Source: Tricholomella constricta
Taxonomy: Eukaryota > Basidiomycota > Agaricomycetes > Agaricales > Lyophyllaceae
Direction of reading: 5' to 3'
Assembly: GCA_013368375.1 (NCBI GenBank)
Contig: JAACJP010000037.1
Span: forward strand, 186,001 to 250,000
DNA length: 64,000 nucleotides
Shown piece after piece: positions 1 through 10,680 of this stretch. Made by a program: the position numbers and the translations under genes. Within the stretch, counting starts at the first letter, position 1. Each line of letters begins with the position of its first letter. Below the pieces are notes generated by a model, which had not been told where the DNA came from, searched no databases, and was given only the letters and a program-made list of their open reading frames with translations.

Positions 1-1
1 A

Positions 2-1300
2 GAACTGGTGTCGCGCAACTACTGGTGGCCTCAGATGTCGCGCTTTGTCGGTTCCTACACCAGCACCTGCGACATGTGCTTGCGCACGAAACCCCGCCGC
101 CAACTCCCCGTCGGACAGCTGCAGCCGCTCCCAATCCCCGAAGGTCGCTGGAACGTCGTATCGGTGGACTTCATCACCGAGCTCCCCGAGTCCAACGGCC
201 ACGACGCGATCATGAACGTCGTGGATTCGGTCGGAAAGCGAGCGCACTTCATCGCATCGCACACGACCTGTTCGGCCTTGGGAGCTGCCAACCTCTACCG
301 TCGTCACGTCTGGAAGCTGCACGGTCTCCCCGACGCATTCGTCTCCGATCGAGGTCCACAGTTCGTCGCCGAGTTCATGCGCGAGCTGTACCGACTCCTG
401 GGTATCAAGCTGTCGGCTTCGACGGCGTACCACCCGCAGACCGACGGGCAGACTGAGCGCGTCAACCAGGAGCTGGAACAATTCTTGCGGGTCTTCTGCA
501 ATGAGCGCCAGAACGACTGGGAGGACCTGTTGCCCGACGCCGAGTTCAGTTACAACAACCACGTACACTCGGCAACGCAGCAGACCCCCTTCCTGCTCGA
601 CACTGGTCGGCATCCGCGCATGGGCTTTGAGCCGCGTCAGGGCGCTTCCAAGAACGAGTCGGCCGAAGAGTTCGTGGAGCGCATGAAGGAAGCCCAGGAG
701 GAAGCTAAGGCGGCGCTTGCAAAGGCAAAGGACGACATGGAGCGGTATTACAACCAGCGACACGCCCCAGCGCCCGACTACCAGCCTGGCGACAAGGTGT
801 ACTTGGATGCGGCCGACATTTCTACGACCCGACCGTCTAAGAAGTTGTCGCATCGCTACCTCGGCCCTTTCGTCGTGCAAAGGCGAGTCGGTCCGCTCGC
901 ATATCGCCTTCTGTTGCCTCAGTCCATGAAGCGCATCCATCCGGTCTTCCACGTCGTAAAGCTTGTCCCCGCCGTCGCGGACCCCATCGAAGGTCGGCAG
1001 TCTGATCCACCGCCGCCCCCAGATATCATCAACGACGAGCCCCACTACGAAGTCCACAAAATCCTCGACAGCCGCATCTTTCGCAAGAAACTCCAGTACA
1101 AGATCTTGTGGAAAGGCTACGGCTACGAAGAAGCTTCGTGGGAGCCCCGGGAGAATGTCGTCGCCCCCGACCTGGTGCGAAAATTCCACCGCGACAATCC
1201 CGATGCTGCGCGCCACATCCGTGGCATCTTCACTCTGTCCCCCGCCGTCTTCGCCACCGTCACCCCGCACCGAGCCGTTGCGACTCAAGAGGGGGGGTGA
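2..1300 (+). CDS. Ty3/gypsy chromovirus polyprotein, C-terminal part (integrase and chromodomain)
   Basis: This is the 3' end of a retrotransposon pol gene. It enters from the window edge already in frame, so no start codon is present. The visible protein opens in the integrase zinc-binding region (NYWWPQM, then C-x2-C). It continues with the integrase core, showing an Asp in VDFITELP, an Asp in SDRGPQF and a Glu in QTERVNQ, the spacing of a DDE catalytic triad. The last 90 residues hold a chromodomain (HYEVHKILDSR, then WKGYGYEEASWEP), which in chromoviruses is thought to steer integration towards heterochromatin. No stop or frameshift interrupts this part. The stop codon lies directly against the 3' LTR, behind a short purine-rich tract. 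Protease, reverse transcriptase and RNase H would be upstream of the window. Confidence 0.93.
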   Translation, partial: ELVSRNYWWPQMSRFVGSYTSTCDMCLRTKPRRQLPVGQLQPLPIPEGRWNVVSVDFITELPESNGHDAIMNVVDSVGKRAHFIASHTTCSALGAANLYRRHVWKLHGLPDAFVSDRGPQFVAEFMRELYRLLGIKLSASTAYHPQTDGQTERVNQELEQFLRVFCNERQNDWEDLLPDAEFSYNNHVHSATQQTPFLLDTGRHPRMGFEPRQGASKNESAEEFVERMKEAQEEAKAALAKAKDDMERYYNQRHAPAPDYQPGDKVYLDAADISTTRPSKKLSHRYLGPFVVQRRVGPLAYRLLLPQSMKRIHPVFHVVKLVPAVADPIEGRQSDPPPPPDIINDEPHYEVHKILDSRIFRKKLQYKILWKGYGYEEASWEPRENVVAPDLVRKFHRDNPDAARHIRGIFTLSPAVFATVTPHRAVATQEGG

Positions 1301-1770
1301 TGTTAGGGGAACTCCCTTTTGCGCCCTCCGACGCTCACCGATCGTCCCCCCGCTCATGCGATCGCTCCCCCGACCGTTCGCGATCCCGACCCCCGACGCT
1401 CCGACCCAAGCGTCGGTGTATATACTTACACACTTCCTGTCGCTTCCCATCTCTCCCTGAGCGCGCCCAACGCTGATCCCGACCACCCGACATCCCGACG
1501 TCGGCTGTCCCCACTCGTGTCCGTACCCTGAGCCACGAGGATCGGACAGCGTCGGGAACGTGTCCATACACGCGCCGCAGACCATTCCTTGATTATTATG
1601 TACAGTACTCGTATATAGTCGGCCCACTGGCATTGGGGATCCTTAGTCTATTCTCTTCGGATTCCCCTCTGCCAGGTAAGCCCCTCTTTACATTCCTTAC
1701 TGTACTTAATATAACTTCGGATTCCCCTCTGCCAGTACGACTCAGCTCTGCTCGTGAGGTCGCCCTAACA
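1301..1770 (+). repeat. 3' LTR of the chromovirus
   Basis: The LTR begins TGTTAG and ends CTAACA, a perfect 6-bp terminal inverted repeat, and directly follows a purine tract. It contains a TATA-like GTATATAC motif and two copies of an 18-bp segment (around 1657 and 1717) that also recur in the inverted LTR downstream. Confidence 0.88.
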
Positions 1771-2335
1771 GTGCGACTGCCCGATCGGGCGCCGTCGTAA
1801 ATGGGGGGTGGCAACGGTCGGAGGTGATGCGATCCTGATCGCGGAGAGCCTGGTGTCAGAGTGGTCGTGACATGCGGCGGAGGGGTCATGTCTGCTTCGG
1901 GAGCAGCGGGGGTGGGATTGGGGGTTGTCCCCGACATGAAGGCTTCGGAAAGAGTGGAGATGTAAGGGTTGTGACTGGGTGACACTGGAGTATATCATGC
2001 CGGATACTTATTCCCACGGGCTCTAGTTTTTACCATTGCTTTACTTTCACTACGCCTGTGTTGCTCGCTCTTCTCACTATAGAATTGGATCAAACACACT
2101 TGTGACTGAAGCTAGGACCTCAAGACTCAACAATCTTACAGGAGAGGTGGTCCATAGAGGCCGAGTTGGAGGTGTTGGAGGCGGAGAGAGCCGAAATTGT
2201 GGCTTCCATGTTCGCTAACCACTCCTCCATCGAGAGGAAGGGAGATAACGGTTGTTGCGGCATGTCACCAAATTCGGACATCTTGAAACGGGACTGGGTG
2301 GGCGATCGGAGCAAGCGCGCGTTGGACGGTCGCAT
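1771..2335 (-). pseudogene. Truncated gag of an inverted gypsy element
   Basis: Between two oppositely oriented LTRs of one family, the minus strand carries gag-like pieces. One opens MSEFGDMPQQPLSPFLSMEEW (2335-2120). A Pro- and Ser-rich piece (about 1999-1771) ends LPPPIYDGARSG, like the start of a retrotransposon gag core. The coding sequence stops exactly where the forward LTR begins at 1770. The simplest reading is that the forward element inserted into the gag of the inverted element. Assignment as gag rests on position and composition, not on a diagnostic motif. Confidence 0.5.
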
Positions 2336-2408
2336 GTAGCAGACGCGTGTTTTGGCGCGGAAGCTGATCGGTCGGCTTCGTCGGGTTTCTAAGTTTACTC
2401 TATTCTGC

Positions 2409-2899
2409 TGTTAGGGCGACTTCTGAGCAGAGCTTAGTCATACTGGCAGAGGGGAATCCAATGTTATATTACGTACGATAGAGAGAACGTAAGTATGGCC
2501 TACCTGGCAGAGGGAAATCCAATGAGAATAGAGTAAAGGATTCCCCCATGTCAGGAGGACGACTATATGCGAGTATGGTACGTGAGGGCCGGTCCTCTGG
2601 GGTGTATGGTACGTAAATGATATCGGATGGTCAGCAGCGCATGTACATACACGTTCCCGATGCTGTCCGATCCTCGTGGCTCAGGGTGCGAGCATGAGGT
2701 CGGGCGACCGACGTCGGGATGTCGGGTGTCGGGATCGGGCACGCGCTGGAAGGAGGAGTAACGACAGGAAGGTATAAGTATGTACACCGACACTTGGGTC
2801 GGAGCGTCGGGGTTGGGATTGCGATCGGTCGGTGATGATCGCACAGGTCGGGGGTCGGTCGGTGAGCATCGGAGGGCGCGAACGGGTGTTCCCCTAACA
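2409..2899 (-). repeat. Inverted LTR (5' LTR of the truncated gypsy element)
   Basis: Read on the minus strand it starts TGTTAGGGGAACACCC and ends in the complement of TGTTAGGGCGAC. It matches the forward LTR throughout, including the duplicated 18-bp motif and the TATA-like segment, but is diverged and slightly longer (491 against 470 bp). No matching 5-bp target duplication was seen. Confidence 0.85.
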
Positions 2900-2930
2900 G
2901 CGATAGCCTAAGGACTAGATCTTCTCGTCA

Positions 2931-3510
2931 AATTCATGGATGACCCTTCCGTTTAACTTCTTCAACACAAAATGTCGAGTATTCGTTATCGACAGGCACC
3001 AGTGACAGGTCGCTGGATGCTTCGATGACTGTGTTCAAAGACAAGAATCGTTGCAAGATGCGGTCAAATACGACATTGCTGCCCTTAAGGCTTAAAGACT
3101 GTCAGTACAGTCCGGCCTGCGTCCCTTGTGCTAAGTGTCCTACGCGTGCCCTCTACATCCCCCTATATGATCTTTAAACAATGACTATAACATACATAGG
3201 GTGCACCGAAGCGGTAAAACTGCGTCAAAGGTGTGGCCCACCGATCGATTTTGACCGTACATGTGGCCTCAGGGGATGGTGCCAAATTCAAGGATGACCC
3301 TTCCGTTTAATGCTTCAACATAAAATGTCGACGATTCACTCCTTAGGCTCGATGACTGTCGGAGGATGCGGACATCGCTGTTCTCAAAGACTGTTGTTAC
3401 AATTCCAGCCTACCTTACCTTTCCTTCTGCTAGAGCTGAGGGCGCGGCCAGGGTCCTACGCGTGCCCCTCTGTATCCATGTGTAGGTACCTCAATCAATG
3501 ACTATTTTAA
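2931..3510. repeat. Diverged direct repeat, two copies about 350 bp apart
   Basis: The motif GATGACCCTTCCGTTTAA with its flanks occurs near 2940 and again near 3292. Each is followed by a similar series of landmarks: a TCGATGACTGT-like piece, then GTCCTACGCGTGCCC, then CAATGACTAT. The copies differ by many substitutions and indels. No coding capacity is evident in 2900-3650. Confidence 0.6.
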
Positions 3511-3656
3511 GCTACAATATGTATCTCTATTTATGGATCTACACACATGTTTCCTCATCCACTGCCCCGTCCTCCTTCTATCCCCATCTCAACGAGTCGA
3601 CGAGGTTTCCAAAACCTGAGTTACTTACGTAACGTAGTTGACCAAATACATACTAA

Positions 3657-4120
3657 CACTGCAGGCGGCCATCAGTGTTTGCTGAGAAACACTCAATAGA
3701 AATATGGTTTCTGGCTTCTTAAGAAACACTTACTAGATACATTTAAACAGTTCTTTGGGAAATAGTAAGGAAACAGATCAAATGTTTCTAATGAAATTCA
3801 CTATATTTATTTCTGTGGAAACATGCAGGGTACACTTCAAGTGTTTCCACAATAAAAGGCTGGAAACATCGTTCAAGGACAAAGGAAATCCACACATGTT
3901 TCCCAAAAAGCGATTTCTTTTTCTTATGAAAGATTTGGGAAACACATTGTCTTTTTTGCGAGAAACATGAAAGGAATTTCGTGATAGAAACATGTGGAGA
4001 AAATATATCATTTCTCCAGAAAATACAGGTTATATATTTTTAATGCCTGTTTTCTCAGAACAGGGAAGACATGTTTTTATTGCGTGTTTCCCAAAAAAAC
4101 ACTCACGGGCGCCCGCAGTG
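3657..4120. mobile_element. 464-bp MITE with CACTG termini and TAA target duplication
   Basis: The left end starts CACTGCAGGCGGCC and the right end, reverse-complemented, starts CACTGCGGGCGCCC. Both continue into an AGTGTTT...GAAACAC stretch, giving imperfect terminal inverted repeats of about 36 bp. The trinucleotide TAA flanks both sides (3654-3656 and 4121-4123). The AT-rich interior carries many GAAACA/TGTTTC motifs and no credible gene. CACTG ends with a 3-bp duplication are typical of CACTA/CMC-type DNA transposons, so this is probably a non-autonomous member. Confidence 0.8.
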
Positions 4121-4136
4121 TAAATTACTAAAGACC

Positions 4137-4392
4137 AGTGTGGCGCAACTTCACCTTCTTACTCCTGATCCCACATACAAAAACCAAATTGTATTCTTGC
4201 ACACACCCCATCCTCCTCTTCAAGGCGTGAGCAACCCCACAATCTGCGTCTCACTCGGCGCCGTCTGTGGCGCAACTTCACCTTCTTACTCCTGATCCCA
4301 CATACAAAAACCAAATTGTATTCTCGCACACACCCCATCCTCCTCTTCAAGGCGTGAGCAACCCCACAATCTGCGTCTCACTCGGCGCCGTC
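4137..4392. repeat. Tandem duplication of the 3' end of the DUF4139 gene
   Basis: About 127 bp is present twice in a row (from about 4139 and from about 4268) with only a single-base difference noticed. The unit covers the last codons, the stop and the start of the 3' UTR of the neighbouring minus-strand gene, so a non-coding copy of its C-terminus lies downstream of the real stop. Confidence 0.9.
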
Positions 4393-6547
4393 ACCTCCCA
4401 CGAGAGGAACAGCTCCACCTTCCCCTGCGGCGGGACCGCACACACCCAATTTAGCTTCCCGTCCCTGCCCAGCCCTTCCAGATCAACATCAGGTTCGTCC
4501 GCGCCTTCCCACTGCGCCACGACCCCCGGGGATACCTGCACAGGCTGTGGGCGTCCGCCTTTTTCACTTGTGCCTGTGCTTGAAGCCATGGCGGTGATGG
4601 CGCTGGTGGTAGTGGTGGAAGAAGGAAGCACGAGCCGCGGGCTAAGGAGCTTAACCCCAATCTGCGCGCTCTCAGACACAGGCAGCTGGTCCACAACCTT
4701 CAGGTTCTCAATGGGTGTGAAGGATTTGGTGTTGGAGATTGTGATGCGCTGGGAGAAGAGGTGCGTGGAGGTCTTGGAGTAGAACCCTGATTGGGAGGCT
4801 TTTTGGGCGCGGGGGTGGTAGGTGATGCGGATGGAGGGGTCTAGTCTGCAAGGCCGAGGGCTATCAGTCAGGGATGCTGTGGGTATAAGAGGGAAAAGGA
4901 ATGTGGACGCACCCGAGCGGACAGTCGAAGCTCTCCTGGGGACTGACGAGTGGGACACTGGTCTTTGAGATGAAACTCCCATCGACGTATACGCTCGCGA
5001 CTCCTGGAAGGAGGGGGTACTCCGACGCGTTCTTGATCTTGGCCTACTCAGAATGAATTCAGCGTCATTCATTCTGCTACCACGCAAGCGCCCCTTCAAG
5101 CAAGTAGTGTATGATGTATGTACGTACCTTCAGATGTGTCTTTGCTTCGACCTTGGGGACCGTGACCCAGGACATGGAAGCCTCGAGCTCCAATTTTGCC
5201 ACAGTGACGTTATGCGGGACCCCGTCGCTCGGGACGGTGATGGAGCCAGGCACCTGGAATGTTGCGCCGATCCCACTTCCACCGCCTTTCGACGTGACAG
5301 CAAGGCTGAGATGATCCATGGTCCCCATCTCTTCATCTTCATCTTCATCTTCATCTTCATCTTCATTTTCATATTCTTCTTCAGCCTCGAGCTCAATACG
5401 GCGTTTTCGAAACGCCATGCCTTGCGGGATCGAGTTCGATTTCGCCGAGAAGCTCTGATGACTGCGCGTCTCTGATGATGCAGCTGCTCTGGAATCGTAC
5501 CCGCCGGGTTGGTAGACGGACAGGTTCCAGGGAGAAAGCACGGGTATGCCCACGCCAAAGGTCGGGGACGCGGTCTCGAGCGTCAGGGATACGTCCTCCC
5601 ATGACTGAACGACTTTCACTGTAAGTGGCGAAAATAAAGGCAGTTGGGAAGTACGAACCTCTCCGGTATATTGGGTAATCCCAGCTTGATAAATGAGCGT
5701 TACAGGCTTTTCTTTCGTCTGCATGTCCACACGGATGTCATATCTGGCGCTCCAACTCGCTGACCTGACCGCTATTTACAAGTCGTATGAGAATCCTTCA
5801 TTTCGTTTGTCAAGGGACTTACCGTAGATGAGTGCGATAGCAACCTCGGCCTGCGATGCAGCGAAGACACCAATGGCAGCCTTCACGCCAAGCATCCTGT
5901 TCCGGGACTTATCTATAACCTTATTCTGTTCCTCTCTCCTCTCGTCCTCGAGTTTCTTGAGTTTCTTTTCGAGGTCGAAAATCTCCTTGCCCAGTTTTGC
6001 ACCTTTGGACTCGTAGTGCTCCATCACCTTGTCCAGGGTGGCCAGGTCGGTGTGCTGCGCGTTCAGCGTGGAGAGGTAGCCTTCCAGGGATGAGAGGCTC
6101 TTTTCAGCCCGCTGCAGAGCTTTCTGGGCGGTTTCCTTCGCGAAGGAGAGCTCGTCGAGCCGCTCGGAGGTCAAGGCGAATGGAGGCTCGGGTATGTCGG
6201 ACAGCGTAACGTCATGGATCGTCGCAGCTCCGCGTCCTTCCACTCTGTGTTTGGGGAACATAAGAGTTGAGCAGAAGTCTCTCATACTCGCCACTAACGA
6301 TATACTAGAACTGAACGCACCGGATGGAGTCGCGATCGAGCACATTGGGCAGCCCGGTGATGTTGACCTGGTTCTGGCCCGTTTTGACTGGGAATCTGTA
6401 CAGACGCGTAATCTCGGCACGGCCAGAGTACAAGCTGACGCTGATGATCTTGCTATCGCCTACGGACACTAGGTCGATCACGTTAGTCGGCTCGAAGGAA
6501 GGGGGAACCTCTTCAGGCGTAGAGAGAGTCGTAGCGGGGCTGGTCAT
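4347..6547 (-). CDS. DUF4140/DUF4139 domain protein, gene A
   Basis: I recognise the family (MuiA-like, DUF4140 at the N-terminus then DUF4139) but its biochemical role is not established. Proposed exons on the minus strand are 6547-6321, 6244-5823, 5771-5659, 5604-5128, 5043-4913 and 4845-4347. All join in frame to give 622 aa. Landmarks are YSGRAEITRLYRFPV near the N-terminus, a coiled-coil stretch rich in Glu, Lys and Leu in exon 2, SWSARYDIRVDM at the exon 2/3 junction, SWVTVPKVEAKTHLK, and SGFYSKTSTHLFSQ near the C-terminus. Exon 4 carries an acidic Glu/Asp run coded by a hexanucleotide repeat. An upstream in-frame ATG at 6559 exists; I chose 6547 because paralogue B starts at the matching place. 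No signal peptide is seen. Confidence 0.88.
5331..5377. repeat. TTCATC hexanucleotide microsatellite inside gene A
   Basis: About eight near-perfect TTCATC units on the plus strand encode an alternating Asp-Glu run in the DUF4139 protein. It is in frame, so length changes keep the gene open. Confidence 0.9.
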
Positions 6548-6606
6548 CGATATCTTCAAGTTGGGTAGTTGGTGATGGTAAGTTACAACTTACTACGATG
6601 TTGGCA

Positions 6607-6616
6607 AGGCTTTATA
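6607..6616 (-). promoter_or_regulatory. Possible TATA box of gene A
   Basis: On the minus strand, GATATAAAGCC lies about 60 bp upstream of the chosen ATG. Spacing and sequence fit a TATA element, but no transcript start can be seen from sequence. Confidence 0.35.
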
Positions 6617-7195
6617 TCATCCGAGTCAAGTCGAAGAAGGGTCCCTCATCGCCTCCGGATAATCCAGACTCGAGTCAGGATCAACTAAGTGTTGTGGAGG
6701 CTATACAATCATTTGTGCCTCGTAGAAGTGTTGATGTGATGGGTGCGCTTCGAAAAAGATTGCCGACAACCGTGACACCCGTCGGACCCGGTTCGTTGAC
6801 ACTCATTCATAAGTACCAGGAGGCACCAGGAAGCTCAGGTCAAATACAACTGCACCTCGGGATCTCGCGGCTCTTGCAATAGAATAACATGGCTCGCATT
6901 CGTGCACAAGACTGTCTATGTTGCGAGATCAACTTCAACTACCGGTCTGTCATCAAAAAGGCGGAGAACCCATCGCGTTCTTTCGCCTGGGTAATACTTA
7001 CCAGCTGTTACTGCACAACAGCTGTTTAGAATTAAGAGGACATTGCTTGCGCACTCAAATCCGCACATCGTAAAAAGTCAAACTGACAATATACAAAACT
7101 TTATATAGAAGAATATGTCCATTGTCCACGCATGCGCATCGAGCTTCAATCCAAAAATCCCAAACCCAACTCTCCTCCTCTAAACGTTAACCCAC
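6617..7195. other. Intergenic region between the two DUF4139 genes
   Basis: No credible gene is seen here. A plus-strand open frame at 6598-6882 has no recognisable motif. The stretch probably holds the promoter of gene A and the 3' UTR of gene B. Confidence 0.6.
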
Positions 7196-9219
7196 TCATT
7201 CATTCAATCCAACAACCTCCGTCCGCGCAGGCGCCGCCACCTCCCACTGCAACACCAAACCCACCTTTCCTTGTGGGGGGACCGTACACACCCATGCAAA
7301 CTTCCCATTCCTCCCGAGCGCCTCCAAATCCGGCTCCGCCTCCTCCGCGCCCTCCCACATCGCACTCACCCCCTTCGCAACCGTCACCATCTTCGCCCCC
7401 GCGCCTTCCTTCCCCCCGCTCCCCCACTCCCACTCCCACCACCGTCCCGGGAGAGAGCGGGGGTGACGAGGGTGACATGGATCTGCGCGTCCTCGGAGAC
7501 GGGGACCTGCTCGACGATGCGCACGCCCTCGGCGGGCGTAGGCTTCGTGTTGAACACGGTGATGTGCTGCGTGAACACGTGTGTGGCGGTCTTGGTGTAG
7601 AACCCGCTCTGGGAGAGCTTCTTTATCCGGGGCAGGTAGGTCACGCGGATCGAGGGGTCAAGGCTAGTTAAAAGGTAGTGGTTAGCATGGTATCAGGTAA
7701 GGTACGTGGTGCGGAGCGGCTGACTCACCCGAGGGGACAGTCGAAGGACTCGTCCGGGCTGACGGGGGGGACGTCGGAGCGGGAGATGAAGCTCCCGTCG
7801 ACATAGACGCTTCCGGTGCCGCGGAGGAGAGTGTACTGCGATGCGTTCTTGATTTTCGCCTGAAACAAAAAAGGTCTACATTCAACTTGAAGGAAAGGAA
7901 AGCAAATGAAAGTAACATACGCTAAGATGGGTTTTAGTGTCCTTCTTCGGCACACACACCCACGACATCCTCGCCGCAAGCTTCAATTCCGCAATCGTCA
8001 CATTATGCGCGGCACCATCGCTCGGGATCGTGATCAAGCCTGGCACCTCAAACGTCGCGCTCACGTTCCCCTTGGACGAGACCTGCATCTCGCGATGGCT
8101 GACCACCTGTCCCTGTCCCCGTCCCACCTTGCGGCGCACATTGGCCATCGGAGCAGCAGAGGCTGCACTGTAGGATTCCAATTGCGACTCCCGATACAGT
8201 GAGAGGTTCCAGGGGTCCAGGGTGGGGACGCCGACGCCGAATGTTGGAGTTGCTGTCTCGAGGGTCAGGGGAATGTCAGCCCAATCCTGTGGGGTTCACG
8301 TTAGTCCGGCGTGGAATGGAGTATATATGTTGTATGGGATGTATACCTCGCCTGTATCCTGAGTGATTGCAGCCTTGTATATCAGCGTCACCGGTTCCTC
8401 ATTGGTATGCATGTCGACACGGATATCGTATCCCGCGTTCCAAGTCGCACCGTGCACAGCTTGGACACCCAGAGTTTAACGATGTGACGAACATTCTTTT
8501 GAGACACAGCACGCACCATAAATCAAAGCAATCTCCACCTCCCCTTCCACATCCGCAAACACCCCAACGACCGCGCGTATATTCAATTTATCATTCCTCT
8601 TCGGACCTGCAAGCTTCGCTTTCTCCTCCTCCACCTCCTTGTCCATCCCCTTCAACTGGCCCTCCAGCTCCAGCATGCGGTCGTCCAGCTCCTCCGCAGC
8701 CGCATCGTACTCCTTGACGACCTTCCCCAGTTGGGCGGTGTCGATGTGCTGGACGTGCAGCGTGGCGAGGTACGAGTTGAGAGAGGCCATCGACTTCTTG
8801 CACCGCTCCAGTGCCTTGAGCGTGCGTTCGCGCTTTGAGAGAAGAGTGGAGAGCGCGGCGGAGGTGGTGGGGGCTTCGGGGGCAGGGATATGAGAAATGG
8901 TGACGTCGTGAATTGTAGCAGCGCCTCTTCCCTCCACTCTATAAGTATACCTCCATCAATTACGGGTCCTTTGAATCCGAATAGTGAGAACTCACCGGAG
9001 AGAGTCTTGGTCAAGCACGTTGGGCAGACCATTCACAGTAACGTGGTTCTGGCCGGTCTTGACATCGAATTTGAACGTGCGGGTGATCTCTGCACGGCGG
9101 GAATAGACGCTGACGGCTGTTATCTTGCTGTCCTCGGTGGAGACGAGCTCTACGGTGTTGACGACCTGGAAGGAGGGCGGGTGTTCAGCGCCAGCGCCGC
9201 CAGCGTTAGATGTGGTCAT
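7196..9219 (-). CDS. DUF4140/DUF4139 domain protein, gene B, probably frameshifted near the 3' end
   Basis: This is a tandem paralogue of gene A in the same orientation. Proposed exons are 9219-8996, 8938-8517, 8459-8347, 8286-7921, 7859-7729 and 7663-7196. Exons 2, 3 and 5 have exactly the same lengths as in gene A (422, 113 and 131 nt), so intron positions are conserved. It shares YSRRAEITRTFKFDV, YDIRVDMHT, TLETATPTFGVG and SGFYTKTATHVFTQ. The last exon does not stay in one frame. The frame holding FNTKPTPAEGVRIVEQVP stops at 7384, while the conserved tail (WEGAEEAEPDLEALGRNGKF) is in another frame. The switch lies in a G-rich stretch around 7384-7450. A short G-rich intron, a sequencing slip in the homopolymers or a true frameshift would each explain it. 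Confidence 0.75.
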
Positions 9220-9689
9220 ATTGGTAGAGCGGTTGGAATGTAAGTAGTTGAAGGCGGGTTATTGAATGAAGGAGGTACGACGAGTCAATATAAGACATTT
9301 TGAGAGCACTCGCAGTATTCTACCGACTTGCGTATCAGGTATTGCCGCTTGCGGTCCCGACTGCCGGGCCGTTTTTAAGATCATGCCAAATAACGCGGTT
9401 TGCCCCAGCTCTTCTCGTTGCTCAACAATTCGATTGACTCGACTTTCTTCATCCCTGCGTCCACGCAAGATTCGAATGAAGCAAGGATGAAATTTTATGG
9501 ACGTACTAAAGGGTCTCATCGCCGTTCTTGACTCGACCTTGAGGTTTCTCATGAAGTTGCCTACAAACTATCTGTCATTTGAACACCACGATCATACCCC
9601 TTATAGTCCTAGTCATTCTAAACTATGGCTAGCTCTGAAGTTCTCGACATCTGAGGAAGGGCGACTTCTGGGAGAGTCTCCTTCTGCAC
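9220..9689. other. Intergenic region upstream of gene B
   Basis: Open frames here are short and overlapping with no recognisable motif. The segment next to 9219 presumably holds the gene B promoter. Confidence 0.5.
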
Positions 9690-10340
9690 TGTACCCTTGA
9701 TATTCACTTTCTTTAAGCAAGGAGAACTATCAGTCGACTGTAATCTACACCAGGCACGGTTGGAGTTGGCTAGACTTGGTCCGGGCGACCGATACGAAGC
9801 TAATCGCTAAGGCATACGAGCCTGCTAACCTTGGTTTGGATCATCGCGACTTCCTCGTCGGGACCTTTGTAAGGGAGAGATGGACGACGAAACCTTACGG
9901 CCAAACTTGAACTCACTCGTCTGCGCATTATCGAATACGCTCATATACAGCTCTTGGATGACACTAACGAGGGCATCAAGGCCCAGCTTTACAAGCTGAA
10001 CTCGTTTGGCGACATACATTGCTTATTTATCCATCTTCTTGTACATTGCTCACCCGAGAGCAAGCAGAGCCTTTCATTGCGGACTTTTACCTTCTACAGC
10101 GATGTCGTCCACGGGATCGCTGTCGTCGCCGCTACCAGGTAACCCTGGCCTACCACCTGTCTTCGACACGAAGCCCTCGACAGTGCATGCTCTCTCAACT
10201 TATCCATGCTGCATTGTTTCACGCCGTCCCTATTCATACAATCAAGCTGAGTAGTCACGATCCCCTCGTCGTCCTAGAGCTGTTTTCAAATGCGGGCTTC
10301 TTCTTTGGACTGAATGAAGCCAAGAGATCAGTCGGATTTC
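9690..10340 (+). pseudogene. Decayed 2OG-Fe(II) oxygenase copy P1
   Basis: Pieces of the oxygenase family described at P3 can be followed in order but not in one frame. They are an exon 1 remnant near 9690-9740 (CTVPL then FFKQGE), an exon 2 remnant near 9768-9990 (WLDLVRATDTKL, then AQLYKLN), and an exon 3 remnant near 10080-10160 matching the FYSD...H...YQVTLAYHL region. Near 10290 is a trace of the FLPKGGYLGFGLS segment. The HxD iron-binding segment is missing or unrecognisable and several frameshifts are present. Confidence 0.7.
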
Positions 10341-10680
10341 TCGAGAGTCCGTGCCGCACCGGGCAAGCTCTCGCGAGTCGGGTGCAAATTCTTATGACCC
10401 GAATTAAATGTGCCACGTATTACATATACACTTACTCTCTTCTATCCTCATCCTGATAGACTTTCAGACATCATTCGACACTACACACTCGCTATATATA
10501 CTCACTCCCAACTCACATGTGCCTGTCCAGCTTAAATTACTATTTACGAAAACGGCGCAAGATCCGCTTCATTTCACTCTATGTATATCAGGATGGAAAC
10601 GGGGCTGCCATTGATTTCTGCCAGTGGCGAGGCTATGATAACGGCAGTAGTGACGATATAAGGGCGAGTGGGAGAGTCAT
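10341..10680. other. Gene-free flank shared with the P3 locus
   Basis: No gene is seen. The segment from about 10565 on resembles sequence at 38990-39045 plus 44807-44876, so it belongs to the duplicated 5' flank of the oxygenase locus. Confidence 0.5.

Noticed and set aside
5331..5377. Regular short repeats that might suggest a CRISPR-like array
   Set aside because: It is a simple TTCATC microsatellite coding an acidic run, without spacers, in a eukaryotic gene.
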